Positions 15,181 to 21,447 of a DNA stretch of 21,447 nucleotides are shown piece after piece. Position numbers and translations under genes: made by a program. The stretch's first letter is position 1; every line of letters begins with the position of its first letter. This DNA is from an uncultured Bacteroidia bacterium (GTDB lineage: Bacteria > Bacteroidota > Bacteroidia > SpSt-205): NCBI GenBank assembly GCA_937995505.1, contig CALKJV010000119.1, positions 1-21,447 of the forward strand, written 5' to 3'. The notes under the pieces were generated by a model, which ran no database searches, was not told the origin of the DNA, and worked only from the letters and a program-made list of their open reading frames with translations.

Positions 15181-17188
15181 ATCGCTCCGCAAAATCTAGC
15201 CCTAAGATACGAAATTCCGCCCGCCGATTCGCCTGCTCATCGGCATCCGAAAGCTCCGGATAGATAAGCGGCTGCGACTCCCCATATCCCACGGAGGCGA
15301 GGCGCTTCGGATTGATGCCTTTATTTACCAGGTACTCCACTACTGACTTGGCGCGGTTGTTAGAGAGCTTGATGTTGTACTGCTCGCTACCATTTGTATC
15401 GGTATGGGCCCCGATTAGAATGCGCAGAGTAGGATTCTGCTGGAGCAGTGTCACAAGCCGATCCAATTCTGAGGCTGCATCCGGCCGAATGTCGTACTTA
15501 TCAAAGTCAAAGTAAATATTCTGTAGCACGATGGGCCGAGCGATCTCAATGCGGTCTAAGAAGATATCTATATCGGCCTCCAAGTCCATAGATTTCGTGG
15601 CATCTTTGGTAGAGACGCCGACTTCATTGGCGAGGTATTCAGGGGCATTGCCGATGAGGCGATAGTCTTTCCCGGGTTCGAGCGTGAAGCGATAGGCCGC
15701 ACTCTGGTCGGTATTGAAGGTATCCACGGGCAGAAGCTTATCGCCTTGCACCTCATATAGAGTAACCGTAGCAAAGGGAATGGGGAGCTTAGTGGAGGCA
15801 TCGCGCACGGTGCCATGGACGGCTAGCTCAATTTTCGGCCGAAGGATGCGCTTTACAGTGTAGATATCGTCTCGACCGCGCCCACCTGGCCGATTAGAGG
15901 CAATAAAACCGAGGGTATCTTGTTTGACCCAGACGAGGGAAAAGTCATCATAAGAGGAATTTATGGGGCTGCCGAGGTTTACGGGCTGCTGCCAGTTTGC
16001 GAGGCGCCCCTCAGAGCGAAAGACATCATACCCCCCCAGCCCCGGATGCCCATCCGACGCAAAGTACAGCGTACGCCCGTCTTTCCCCACATGCGGGTAA
16101 ATCTCATTGAAAGGCGTATTGATAATCTTACCCGCATGCACGGGAGCGCCCCATTCTTTGCCGACCTTTTGGGCGTACCAGATATCGGTGCCCCCTAGCC
16201 CGCCGTCTCTGTCAGAAATAAAATACATAAGGTTCCCATCGGGCGAGAGGGTCGGCTGCGCATCATAGGTGGGCACGAGCTTCTTTTTGCCCCGAGAATT
16301 GACCTGTACTTCGCGTTTGCCCGCCAGAGCTTCTATTTTCTCAAAAGGACCCCACTCTTTTTTCTGGGGATCAAAAGTGCTCTGATAGATACCACAGCCC
16401 CATTTTTTGCGATATTGGCCTTCGCCGCAGATGGTGTAATACATCGTAAGCCCGTCAGGAGCGATGACAGCGCTACCGTCATTCGCAGAAGTATTGACTT
16501 TCTTACCGAGATTCTGGACTTTGCCTGCCACTTTTCCGAGAAAAGCTGTATCGCTCTTAAGCTGCACCACCCATAGATCCGAGTAGGTAGGCTCCCCATA
16601 CTCAGGGAAGCGGGCCGTACTCTGCCCTCCCGTACGATGGCTGGTAAATATCAGGAAGGTATCGCTTTTGACCACAAAGAGGGCAGGCGCATACTCACTG
16701 GCTTGCCCATTGACCGCAGTGAGGGCCGCCAGCTCGTAATCAGGCTGCTGACCTAAAATCTTTTCCGCTAGCCGGCACCCTTCCAAATCTATCTCCGCTT
16801 GCTTGCGTAGGATGTCCTGTGCCTTATGCCGCCGCAGAAACTCCTCAAAGGACTGTATCGCCTCTGGGTATCGCCCTAATTTTTTCTGTGCAATGCCCAA
16901 GTCTAAATATAGGGTGTCATTTGTCTCGGAGTTTATGGCAAGGGCTTTTTGGTAGGCCTCTACCGCTTGCTCAGTATTATTTGTGTACCAGTAGCAGCGG
17001 GCTAAGCGATAGGCCGCATATTGATTAGTAGGCTCTAAGGAGAGTACCTGCTTGTAAAGTTCAGCGGCTTTTTCAGGGTTGCGATAGACATAGTACTCTT
17101 TGTCGGCCTCAGCCAGGAGCTTTCGCACCTTGCCGGATTGTGCCCAGAGCGTAGCTGCGCCCACGAGAAGGATAGCCAGTCGCGACAT
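15179..17188 (-). CDS. TPR–PD40–CarboxypepD_reg–OmpA envelope protein (PorE-like)
   Basis: 669 residues with a signal peptide (1–16, cleavage after LWAQ). Domains in order: three TPR-like repeats (about 25–125); WD40/PD40-like propeller strands (about 165–445: IAPDGLTMYY, LSPDGNLMYFISDRDGGLGGTDIW, DGRTLYFASDGHPGLGGYDVF, SNRPGGRGRDDIY); a carboxypeptidase regulatory-like Ig domain (about 455–540); and an OmpA peptidoglycan-binding domain (about 555–667: YFDFDKYDIRPDAASELDRL, HTDTNGS with Asp597, NNRAKSV with Arg612). This is the architecture of the type IX secretion protein PorE, but Bacteroidota carry several paralogs, so a T9SS role is inference. The ATG at 17188 starts the signal peptide; the ten residues upstream in frame contain the promoter box. 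Confidence 0.88.
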   Translation of the reverse strand: MSRLAILLVGAATLWAQSGKVRKLLAEADKEYYVYRNPEKAAELYKQVLSLEPTNQYAAYRLARCYWYTNNTEQAVEAYQKALAINSETNDTLYLDLGIAQKKLGRYPEAIQSFEEFLRRHKAQDILRKQAEIDLEGCRLAEKILGQQPDYELAALTAVNGQASEYAPALFVVKSDTFLIFTSHRTGGQSTARFPEYGEPTYSDLWVVQLKSDTAFLGKVAGKVQNLGKKVNTSANDGSAVIAPDGLTMYYTICGEGQYRKKWGCGIYQSTFDPQKKEWGPFEKIEALAGKREVQVNSRGKKKLVPTYDAQPTLSPDGNLMYFISDRDGGLGGTDIWYAQKVGKEWGAPVHAGKIINTPFNEIYPHVGKDGRTLYFASDGHPGLGGYDVFRSEGRLANWQQPVNLGSPINSSYDDFSLVWVKQDTLGFIASNRPGGRGRDDIYTVKRILRPKIELAVHGTVRDASTKLPIPFATVTLYEVQGDKLLPVDTFNTDQSAAYRFTLEPGKDYRLIGNAPEYLANEVGVSTKDATKSMDLEADIDIFLDRIEIARPIVLQNIYFDFDKYDIRPDAASELDRLVTLLQQNPTLRILIGAHTDTNGSEQYNIKLSNNRAKSVVEYLVNKGINPKRLASVGYGESQPLIYPELSDADEQANRRAEFRILGLDFAER
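15190..15198 (-). promoter_or_regulatory. Possible rnpB promoter inside the OmpA-family gene
   Basis: TAGATTTTG on the minus strand, 9 nt before the rnpB P1 helix. It is TA-N3-TTTG, one base longer than the consensus. It lies in the Leu-Asp-Phe codons just before the stop. Tentative. Confidence 0.3.
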
Positions 17189-17195
17189 GCCAGCG

Positions 17196-17203
17196 CAAAG
17201 ATA
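17196..17203 (-). promoter_or_regulatory. -7 promoter element for the PorE-like gene
   Basis: TATCTTTG on the minus strand, an exact match, 7 nt before the ATG at 17188. It faces away from the alaS box, with 37 bp between the two. Confidence 0.6.
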
Positions 17204-17240
17204 GCATGAAAACTCCAAACCTGCCCTCCTCAGCGCTCGC

Positions 17241-17248
17241 TATCTTTG
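17241..17248 (+). promoter_or_regulatory. -7 promoter element for alaS
   Basis: TATCTTTG, an exact match, 4 nt (TAGC) before the alaS ATG. No Shine-Dalgarno sequence in between. Confidence 0.65.
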
Positions 17249-17252
17249 TAGC

Positions 17253-19841
17253 ATGTGGAGTACCGCGCAAGCTCGTGAAGCATTCCTACAATTTTTTGCC
17301 GAGAAGGGCCATGTTATCGTGCCCTCCGCCCCCTTAGTCAATGCCCAAGACCCCAGCCTCTTTTTCGTCAATGCGGGTATGAATCCGTTCAAGGACATTT
17401 TCACTGGCCTAAAAGAAGCCCCCCACCCCCGCATAGCCGACACTCAAAAATGCCTGCGAGTCTCCGGCAAACACAATGACTTAGAAGAGGTCGGCCATGA
17501 CACCTATCACCATACCTTCTTTGAGATGCTGGGTAATTGGTCTTTCGGAGACTACTTCAAGGCCGAAGCCATCGCCTGGGCTTGGGAATTGCTGACAAGG
17601 GTGTATAAGCTCCCCCCCGAACGGCTTTATATCACCGTCTTCGGGGGAGACGAGGAATGGGGGCTGCCCAAAGACTCAGAGACGTATGAGCTATGGCAGC
17701 GGTTTGTACCGGCCGAACGCATCCGATTTTTCGGCAAGAAAGATAACTTCTGGGAGATGGGCGAAACGGGTCCATGCGGCCCTTGTACGGAGATCCACAT
17801 AGACCTGCGCTCTAACGGCTCCGATTCCGCTGCCCCCCTCCTCAATACCGGCAACCCCCTAATAATTGAACTTTGGAACCTCGTCTTCATCCAATACAAT
17901 CGCCGTTCCGATGGACAGCTGGACCCCCTCCCTCTCAAAAGCGTAGATACAGGTATGGGCTTAGAGCGACTCGCTATGGTGCTGCAAGGGCAAAACTCTA
18001 CCTATGATATAGACCTTTTCCGCACTCTACGGGTTCAGGTGGAGCACCTCACAGGTCACGCTTATAGTAGCGGGGGGCTTAGTGAGGTCGCTATCCGAGT
18101 AGTGTGCGATCACATTCGAGCGATAACCTTCGCTATTGCCGACGGGCAGCTCCCCAGTAACGTAGGGGCCGGGTATATCTTACGACGCCTACTGCGGCGC
18201 GCCGTACGCTATGCCTATCAGTATTTAGACCAGCAGAAACCCTTCCTCTATCAGCTCGTACCTACCTTAGCGGAGCTGTATGCCGATACTTTCCCCGAAG
18301 TGCAGCAGCAGCTGGACACCCTGCAGCGGGTCATCCAAGGAGAGGAAGAAAGCTTCTTGCATACGCTGGGGCGGGGGCTCAATCGGATAGAGAGCTACTT
18401 AGCCCAGCAGAAAAATGGAAACACTCTCCCAGGGGAAATTGCCTTTGAGCTATACGATACCTACGGCTTTCCTTTAGACCTGACGCAACTGATTGCCCGG
18501 GAGAAGGGTTTCGCAGTGGACCAGTCCGGCTTTGAAGCCGCCCTCCAGCAGCAAAAAGAGCGCAGCCGCAAAGCCACTCGGCGCACCCATGGGGATTGGA
18601 TTGAGCTTGCAGAAGGCGAACATTCCCAATTTGTGGGGTACGATGTATATGAGACCCGCTCGGTTATCGTACGCCTGCGAGAGAGTCGAGAGGCAAAAGG
18701 CACGTTTTATCATGTGGTCCTGGACAAGACACCTTTCTACCCCGAGGGGGGCGGGCAAGTAAGCGATGCAGGGCAGCTGCGCCGAGGCCGCCAAGCCCTC
18801 CCTGTCGTGCATGTGTATCGCGAGCAGGATACGATTATCCATGTACTCTCTGAGCTGCCCCGCGATCCCGAAGGCGAATGGTTTGCCGGTATTGACATCC
18901 CTCGCAGAGAGGCCACTTCCCAGCACCACACCGCTACCCACCTCCTTCATGCCGCTCTGCGCGAAATCTTAGGGCCCCATGTGCGACAAAGCGGCTCTCT
19001 CGTAGCCCCGCAGCGCCTACGCTTTGACTTTACCCATCCCCAAAAACTCTCCTCTGAGGAACTGCACGAAATAGAATCTCTTGTCAATGCCAAAATCGCT
19101 GCCGCTTTAGCCCGTCGAGAGTATCGGAGCATCCCCTACGCAGAAGCCCTGCAAAAAGGAGCGATGGCGCTTTTCGGGGAGAAGTACGGCGACACCGTGC
19201 GCATGATTGAGTTTGGTGGGCGCTTCTCTCGGGAGCTGTGCGGAGGCACGCACGCAGCAAATACCTTAGAGCTGCGCTACTTCAAAATCCTTAGCGAGTC
19301 GGCCAGTGCTGCTGGGATCCGCCGCATAGAGGCTGTAGCCGGGCAAGCCTTCATTGACTGGGTCCAAGAGCAGCTCAATGCCGCCGCTGCCCTGCACGCC
19401 CTCCTCAAAAACCCTCCCAATCCTCACAAAACCTTAGAAAAGCTCCTGCGCGAAACCGAAGCCCTACAAGAGCAGCTTCACCAATGGCAAAACCTGTATG
19501 CCGAAGAGCTTAGCTCTCAATGGGTACAGTCTGGAAGGCTTTCCTCGGACCAGCCCCTCTTAGCTGAAGTGCAACTGCCGGAGGGTACTTCAGCTCGGGA
19601 CTTCCTGCAAATCCTGCATAAAAAACACCCCCAGCATACGCTCGTTCTTTTGCTGCGGCAGGGCTCAGAGGCCCTCTTAGGGGTAGCCGCACCTGGAAAA
19701 GCCCAGGAAATCTTCCAGCAAATGGCTCGTCTCACCGGCGCTAAAGGTGGTGGCAATGCACAGATCGCTCTCGGCAAACTCCCCCAAAATCACGCCTCCC
19801 TGCCCGCCCTCAAAACTACCTTGAGTAGCTTCTCTTCGTAA
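17253..19841 (+). CDS. alaS: Alanyl-tRNA synthetase
   Basis: 862 residues, normal length. N-terminal class II catalytic domain (FVNAGMNPFKDIFTG near 40, KCLRVSGKHNDLEEVG, FFEMLGNWSFGDYFK, GCGPCTEIH-type ETGPCGPCTEIH near 170, then SVDTGMGLERL). A tRNA-binding helical middle region follows. The editing domain has the zinc ligands HxxxH in HTATHLLH (about 559–566) and CxxxH in ELCGGTHAANT (about 660–670). The C-terminal coiled coil and C-Ala domain end with GAKGGGNAQIALGK. All expected catalytic and editing residues are visible. Monocistronic or followed by lipoprotein 1, which has its own promoter box 8 nt after the stop. Confidence 0.98.
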   Translation: MWSTAQAREAFLQFFAEKGHVIVPSAPLVNAQDPSLFFVNAGMNPFKDIFTGLKEAPHPRIADTQKCLRVSGKHNDLEEVGHDTYHHTFFEMLGNWSFGDYFKAEAIAWAWELLTRVYKLPPERLYITVFGGDEEWGLPKDSETYELWQRFVPAERIRFFGKKDNFWEMGETGPCGPCTEIHIDLRSNGSDSAAPLLNTGNPLIIELWNLVFIQYNRRSDGQLDPLPLKSVDTGMGLERLAMVLQGQNSTYDIDLFRTLRVQVEHLTGHAYSSGGLSEVAIRVVCDHIRAITFAIADGQLPSNVGAGYILRRLLRRAVRYAYQYLDQQKPFLYQLVPTLAELYADTFPEVQQQLDTLQRVIQGEEESFLHTLGRGLNRIESYLAQQKNGNTLPGEIAFELYDTYGFPLDLTQLIAREKGFAVDQSGFEAALQQQKERSRKATRRTHGDWIELAEGEHSQFVGYDVYETRSVIVRLRESREAKGTFYHVVLDKTPFYPEGGGQVSDAGQLRRGRQALPVVHVYREQDTIIHVLSELPRDPEGEWFAGIDIPRREATSQHHTATHLLHAALREILGPHVRQSGSLVAPQRLRFDFTHPQKLSSEELHEIESLVNAKIAAALARREYRSIPYAEALQKGAMALFGEKYGDTVRMIEFGGRFSRELCGGTHAANTLELRYFKILSESASAAGIRRIEAVAGQAFIDWVQEQLNAAAALHALLKNPPNPHKTLEKLLRETEALQEQLHQWQNLYAEELSSQWVQSGRLSSDQPLLAEVQLPEGTSARDFLQILHKKHPQHTLVLLLRQGSEALLGVAAPGKAQEIFQQMARLTGAKGGGNAQIALGKLPQNHASLPALKTTLSSFSS

Positions 19842-19848
19842 AACTTCT

Positions 19849-19856
19849 TACCTTTG
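19849..19856 (+). promoter_or_regulatory. -7 promoter element for collagen-like lipoprotein 1
   Basis: TACCTTTG, an exact match, 4 nt before the ATG at 19861. The flanking sequence resembles the box in front of lipoprotein 2. Confidence 0.65.
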
Positions 19857-19860
19857 CCGT

Positions 19861-20490
19861 ATGCGTATCGCAGCATTCACCACTACCCTTCTCATCAGCT
19901 TACTGAGCTTAGGCTGTAAAGGCAAGGAAGGTCCTCAAGGCCCGCCAGGTCCCCAAGGTCCACAAGGTCCCGCCGGGCAAGACCTCGTGCTCCCGCAACA
20001 AGGCTTTATCCGTGGGGAGGCTAAAGGGAAAGATAACAGCGGAAGTCCCTTCGACTTTTCCTTCTCTTACTCTTTTGCCTTCTCGCCAGGCACCTGGCGA
20101 AGTATTAATGCTACTACAAAAGAGTTTGAGTTCGGTCGAGGAGATAGTTTGGGAATTGGCTATCTATCGTTTAGCTTCCAGCACAATAGCACAAATAATA
20201 CCGTCTCAAATGTATCTATAGAAGGGCAAGCCGCTGATATTTCTACCAGACCTGTACCTACCTATAATGTACAAGTAATACCTGCCGTTCCCGGCTTTTT
20301 CCCTGGTACCACACAGCAAATTACCGATCTCACTGTGAATGGCGATTCTATTAGCGGAAAGTTCCTTTACATCCGCCCCAGTTATAACGTTCCAAACATA
20401 GGTACAAACACACATCCGGATACGGTAGAAGGCACCTTTGGCGTGCGCTTAGTGCCCACTCGCAGCTACGGTCGCACAGCAGGGCAGTAG
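19861..20490 (+). CDS. Lipoprotein with short collagen-like tract, copy 1
   Basis: 209 residues. The signal peptide ends in lipobox LSLGC (Cys19). Residues 24–40 are Gly-X-Y triplets (GPQGPPGPQGPQGPAGQ). The rest looks like a single beta-sandwich-type domain with alternating aromatic/Ser-Thr strands, ending GTFGVRLVPTRSYGRTAGQ. No family recognised and no catalytic motif. Such Gly-X-Y stubs after a lipid anchor are frequent in Bacteroidota surface lipoproteins and probably act as rigid stalks. It is paralogous to the gene at 20735. The terminator hairpin lies 25 nt downstream, inside the peroxiredoxin fragment. Confidence 0.7.
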   Translation: MRIAAFTTTLLISLLSLGCKGKEGPQGPPGPQGPQGPAGQDLVLPQQGFIRGEAKGKDNSGSPFDFSFSYSFAFSPGTWRSINATTKEFEFGRGDSLGIGYLSFSFQHNSTNNTVSNVSIEGQAADISTRPVPTYNVQVIPAVPGFFPGTTQQITDLTVNGDSISGKFLYIRPSYNVPNIGTNTHPDTVEGTFGVRLVPTRSYGRTAGQ

Positions 20491-20514
20491 AAAATCCAAG
20501 ATACCTTACCTTTT

Positions 20515-20551
20515 ACTGGTTTGGCTTTGCAGCCAGGCCAGTATTTCTTTT
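20515..20551 (+). terminator. Terminator of lipoprotein 1, within the peroxiredoxin fragment
   Basis: A 12-bp stem (ACTGGTTTGGCT / AGCCAGGCCAGT, with two T·G wobble pairs in the RNA) and a TTGC loop are followed by ATTTCTTTT. The fully paired second copy is at 21349. Confidence 0.65.
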
Positions 20552-20613
20552 GGGCTATTCTCTGGAGAGACGCTAGTGCGCACAAGGGCGACTTTGCCTT
20601 CAGGATTGATGAC
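20515..20613. repeat. Direct repeat, copy 1 (peroxiredoxin 3' end with hairpin)
   Basis: 99 bp matching 21349–21447 with six mismatches. Right-hand part of a tandem duplication whose left-hand part is the lipoprotein promoter, signal peptide and collagen-like tract. Confidence 0.9.
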
Positions 20614-20722
20614 GACAATATCTCGGCTACACATCCCCATGAAGCGCTTGACCCCGAAAACCAGGGCCTGCCGACCGCTCCTAAGGGCTAGACCGAGTGA
20701 CTTGTTTTCATAAAAAAGCTCT

Positions 20723-20730
20723 TACCTTTG
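20723..20730 (+). promoter_or_regulatory. -7 promoter element for collagen-like lipoprotein 2
   Basis: TACCTTTG, an exact match, 4 nt before the ATG at 20735. A TTG lies 18 nt upstream, inside the peroxiredoxin remnant. Confidence 0.65.
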
Positions 20731-20734
20731 CGGC

Positions 20735-21322
20735 ATGCGTATCGTAGTACTTACCGCTACCTTCATCATCAGCCTACTGAGCTTAGGCTGTAAACGCAAA
20801 GAAGGCCCTCAAGGCCCGCCAGGCCCCGCCGGACAAGACCTAACGCGCCCAAAGCGAGGCTTCATCCAGGGAGTCGCTCGCGGGAGAGACAATGACGGAA
20901 GAGATTTTACTATCCCTTTTTATTACTCTTTTGAGCCTTATCCAGGCTACCGAACTAGAATTGATAACTATACAGAAAGATTCTCATTTTATCGAGAGGA
21001 TAGTTTAGGGATTGGATATGTTAGTATTAGTTTTAAGTACGATAGGTCTACTAGATCCATAACTGATCTCCAAATTTACGGAGAAGCAGCCGATATTGAT
21101 GCAAGAGACTTTATACCTACTTATACGTTCTCTGGATACTACATGAATGTAACTGGTGATGAAATATCAGATCTTGTTATCGGAGAGGACTCTATTAGTG
21201 GTAAATTCAAGGTTGTCATGCAAGCTAGTCCACCTAATAACTTGTATCCAGATATTGTGTCAGGTAGTTTCGGAGTACGCTTACTGCGTACTCGGGAATA
21301 TAATCGCATGGCTGGACAGTAA
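20735..21322 (+). CDS. Lipoprotein with short collagen-like tract, copy 2
   Basis: 195 residues, paralog of the 19861 gene. It has the same signal peptide and lipobox (LSLGC, Cys19). The Gly-X-Y tract is two triplets shorter (GPQGPPGPAGQ, 24–34). Blocks shared with copy 1 include DSLGIGY, the AADI region, DSISGKF and the FGVRL…AGQ end; between them the sequences differ strongly. From about 20950 the DNA is clearly richer in A+T than the neighbouring genes and uses A/T-ending codons, suggesting a separate history for the core. Function unknown; probably surface exposed. Confidence 0.7.
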   Translation: MRIVVLTATFIISLLSLGCKRKEGPQGPPGPAGQDLTRPKRGFIQGVARGRDNDGRDFTIPFYYSFEPYPGYRTRIDNYTERFSFYREDSLGIGYVSISFKYDRSTRSITDLQIYGEAADIDARDFIPTYTFSGYYMNVTGDEISDLVIGEDSISGKFKVVMQASPPNNLYPDIVSGSFGVRLLRTREYNRMAGQ

Positions 21323-21339
21323 AATCTCCTCAGAGTGCT

Positions 21340-21447
21340 TCACTTCCCACTGGTCTGGCTTTGGAGCCAGGCCAGTATTTCTTTTGGGCTATTCTCTGGA
21401 GAGACGCCGGTGCGCACAAGGGCGACTTTACCCTCAGGATTGATGAC
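21340..21447 (-). CDS. Peroxiredoxin-like protein, C-terminal part (runs off the window)
   Basis: The last 35 codons of a minus-strand gene, ending at the TGA at 21340–21342: VINPEGKVALVRTGV…PKEILAWLQSQTSGK. The PEGK strand followed by a helix is the usual end of Bcp/redoxin-type peroxiredoxins. The rest lies beyond the window, so it cannot be said whether this copy is intact; as the outer copy of the duplication it is the likelier functional one. Its 3' end contains the terminator of lipoprotein 2. Confidence 0.55.
   Translation of the reverse strand, partial: VINPEGKVALVRTGVSPENSPKEILAWLQSQTSGK
21349..21385 (+). terminator. Terminator of lipoprotein 2, within the peroxiredoxin coding region
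   Basis: A 12-bp stem (ACTGGTCTGGCT / AGCCAGGCCAGT) with a TTGG loop is followed by ATTTCTTTT. It has one wobble pair fewer than the copy at 20515. Confidence 0.65.
21349..21447. repeat. Direct repeat, copy 2 (peroxiredoxin 3' end with hairpin)
   Basis: Matches 20515–20613 with six mismatches in 99 bp and continues to the window edge, so the true repeat may be longer. Confidence 0.9.

Larger units (their letters stand above)
20506..20721 (-). pseudogene. Truncated peroxiredoxin-like (Bcp/redoxin) gene, 3' fragment
   Basis: On the minus strand an open stretch of 71 codons ends at the TAA at 20506–20508. It is bounded upstream by an in-frame stop at 20722–20724, with no plausible start before the core. 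The residues include FGVKRFMGM, then DIVVINPEGKVALVRTSV and PKEILAWLQSQTS. This resembles the C-terminal third of Bcp-type peroxiredoxins (…FGV….FMG……I.PEGK…V……..LL..L). The peroxidatic Cys region is missing: its place is taken by the promoter of lipoprotein 2. The last 34 codons are nearly identical to the gene entering at the right edge, so this is a duplication remnant. The family call is moderate. Confidence 0.6.

Noticed and set aside
19930..19990. Gly-X-Y repeat as a CRISPR or minisatellite locus
   Set aside because: A short in-frame codon repeat of five to six triplets in a lipoprotein; no spacer–repeat structure.

Overview
The window comes from a Bacteroidota genome of moderately high GC, probably a compact and perhaps thermophilic lineage. 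Several features support this. There is a Bacteroidota-type PurM, and an AtpB with a signal peptide and a long extracytoplasmic N-terminal extension. A TPR–PD40–carboxypeptidase-regulatory–OmpA protein of PorE type is present, as is a TPR/ribH gene pair. Lipoproteins are abundant, Shine-Dalgarno sequences are absent, and many copies of the Bacteroidota -7 promoter element TAnnTTTG occur. The ribosomal protein bTHX and the tight packing (overlapping genes almost everywhere) hint at a small streamlined genome; thermophily is inference only.

Layout. From 25 to 2829 (minus strand) lies a TPR membrane protein, then ribH, then an oligosaccharide flippase. From 2896 to 4825 (minus) is a two-gene lipoprotein operon: a beta-helix surface lipoprotein and a small unknown lipoprotein. 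At 4927–5715 (plus) is a lone DUF4349 lipoprotein, whose 3' end overlaps thiO by 68 nt. From 5648 to 7920 (minus) is an SDR–thiS–thiO operon feeding thiazole synthesis. From 7950 to 9067 (minus) is bTHX–trpS; the 41-codon bTHX gene is easily missed. From 9098 to 11171 (minus) is an MCE/MlaD protein with purM. From 11238 to 14853 (minus) is an acyl-CoA ligase followed by the Fo part of ATP synthase (atpZ, atpI, atpB, atpE), closed by a strong hairpin terminator. From 14871 to 15180 (minus) is the RNase P RNA, wedged between the acyl-CoA ligase promoter and the stop codon of the OmpA-family gene (15179–17188, minus). Divergent from the latter is alaS (17253–19841, plus). The right end holds two paralogous lipoproteins with short collagen-like Gly-X-Y tracts. 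Each is followed by the 3' end of a convergent peroxiredoxin-like gene: a truncated copy (20506–20721) and a second copy running off the window.

Two patterns stand out. First, ten genes have an exact TAnnTTTG box, and an eleventh a 7/8 match, ending only 3–8 nt before the start codon. This predicts leaderless or nearly leaderless mRNAs as the default in this organism. Second, the right end looks like a tandem duplication of a [lipoprotein + peroxiredoxin 3' end] cassette. Its flanks (promoter, signal peptide, terminator) stay similar while the lipoprotein cores have diverged strongly, and the lipoprotein terminator hairpin is written inside the peroxiredoxin's last codons. I see no phage, CRISPR, transposon, tRNA or defence system.
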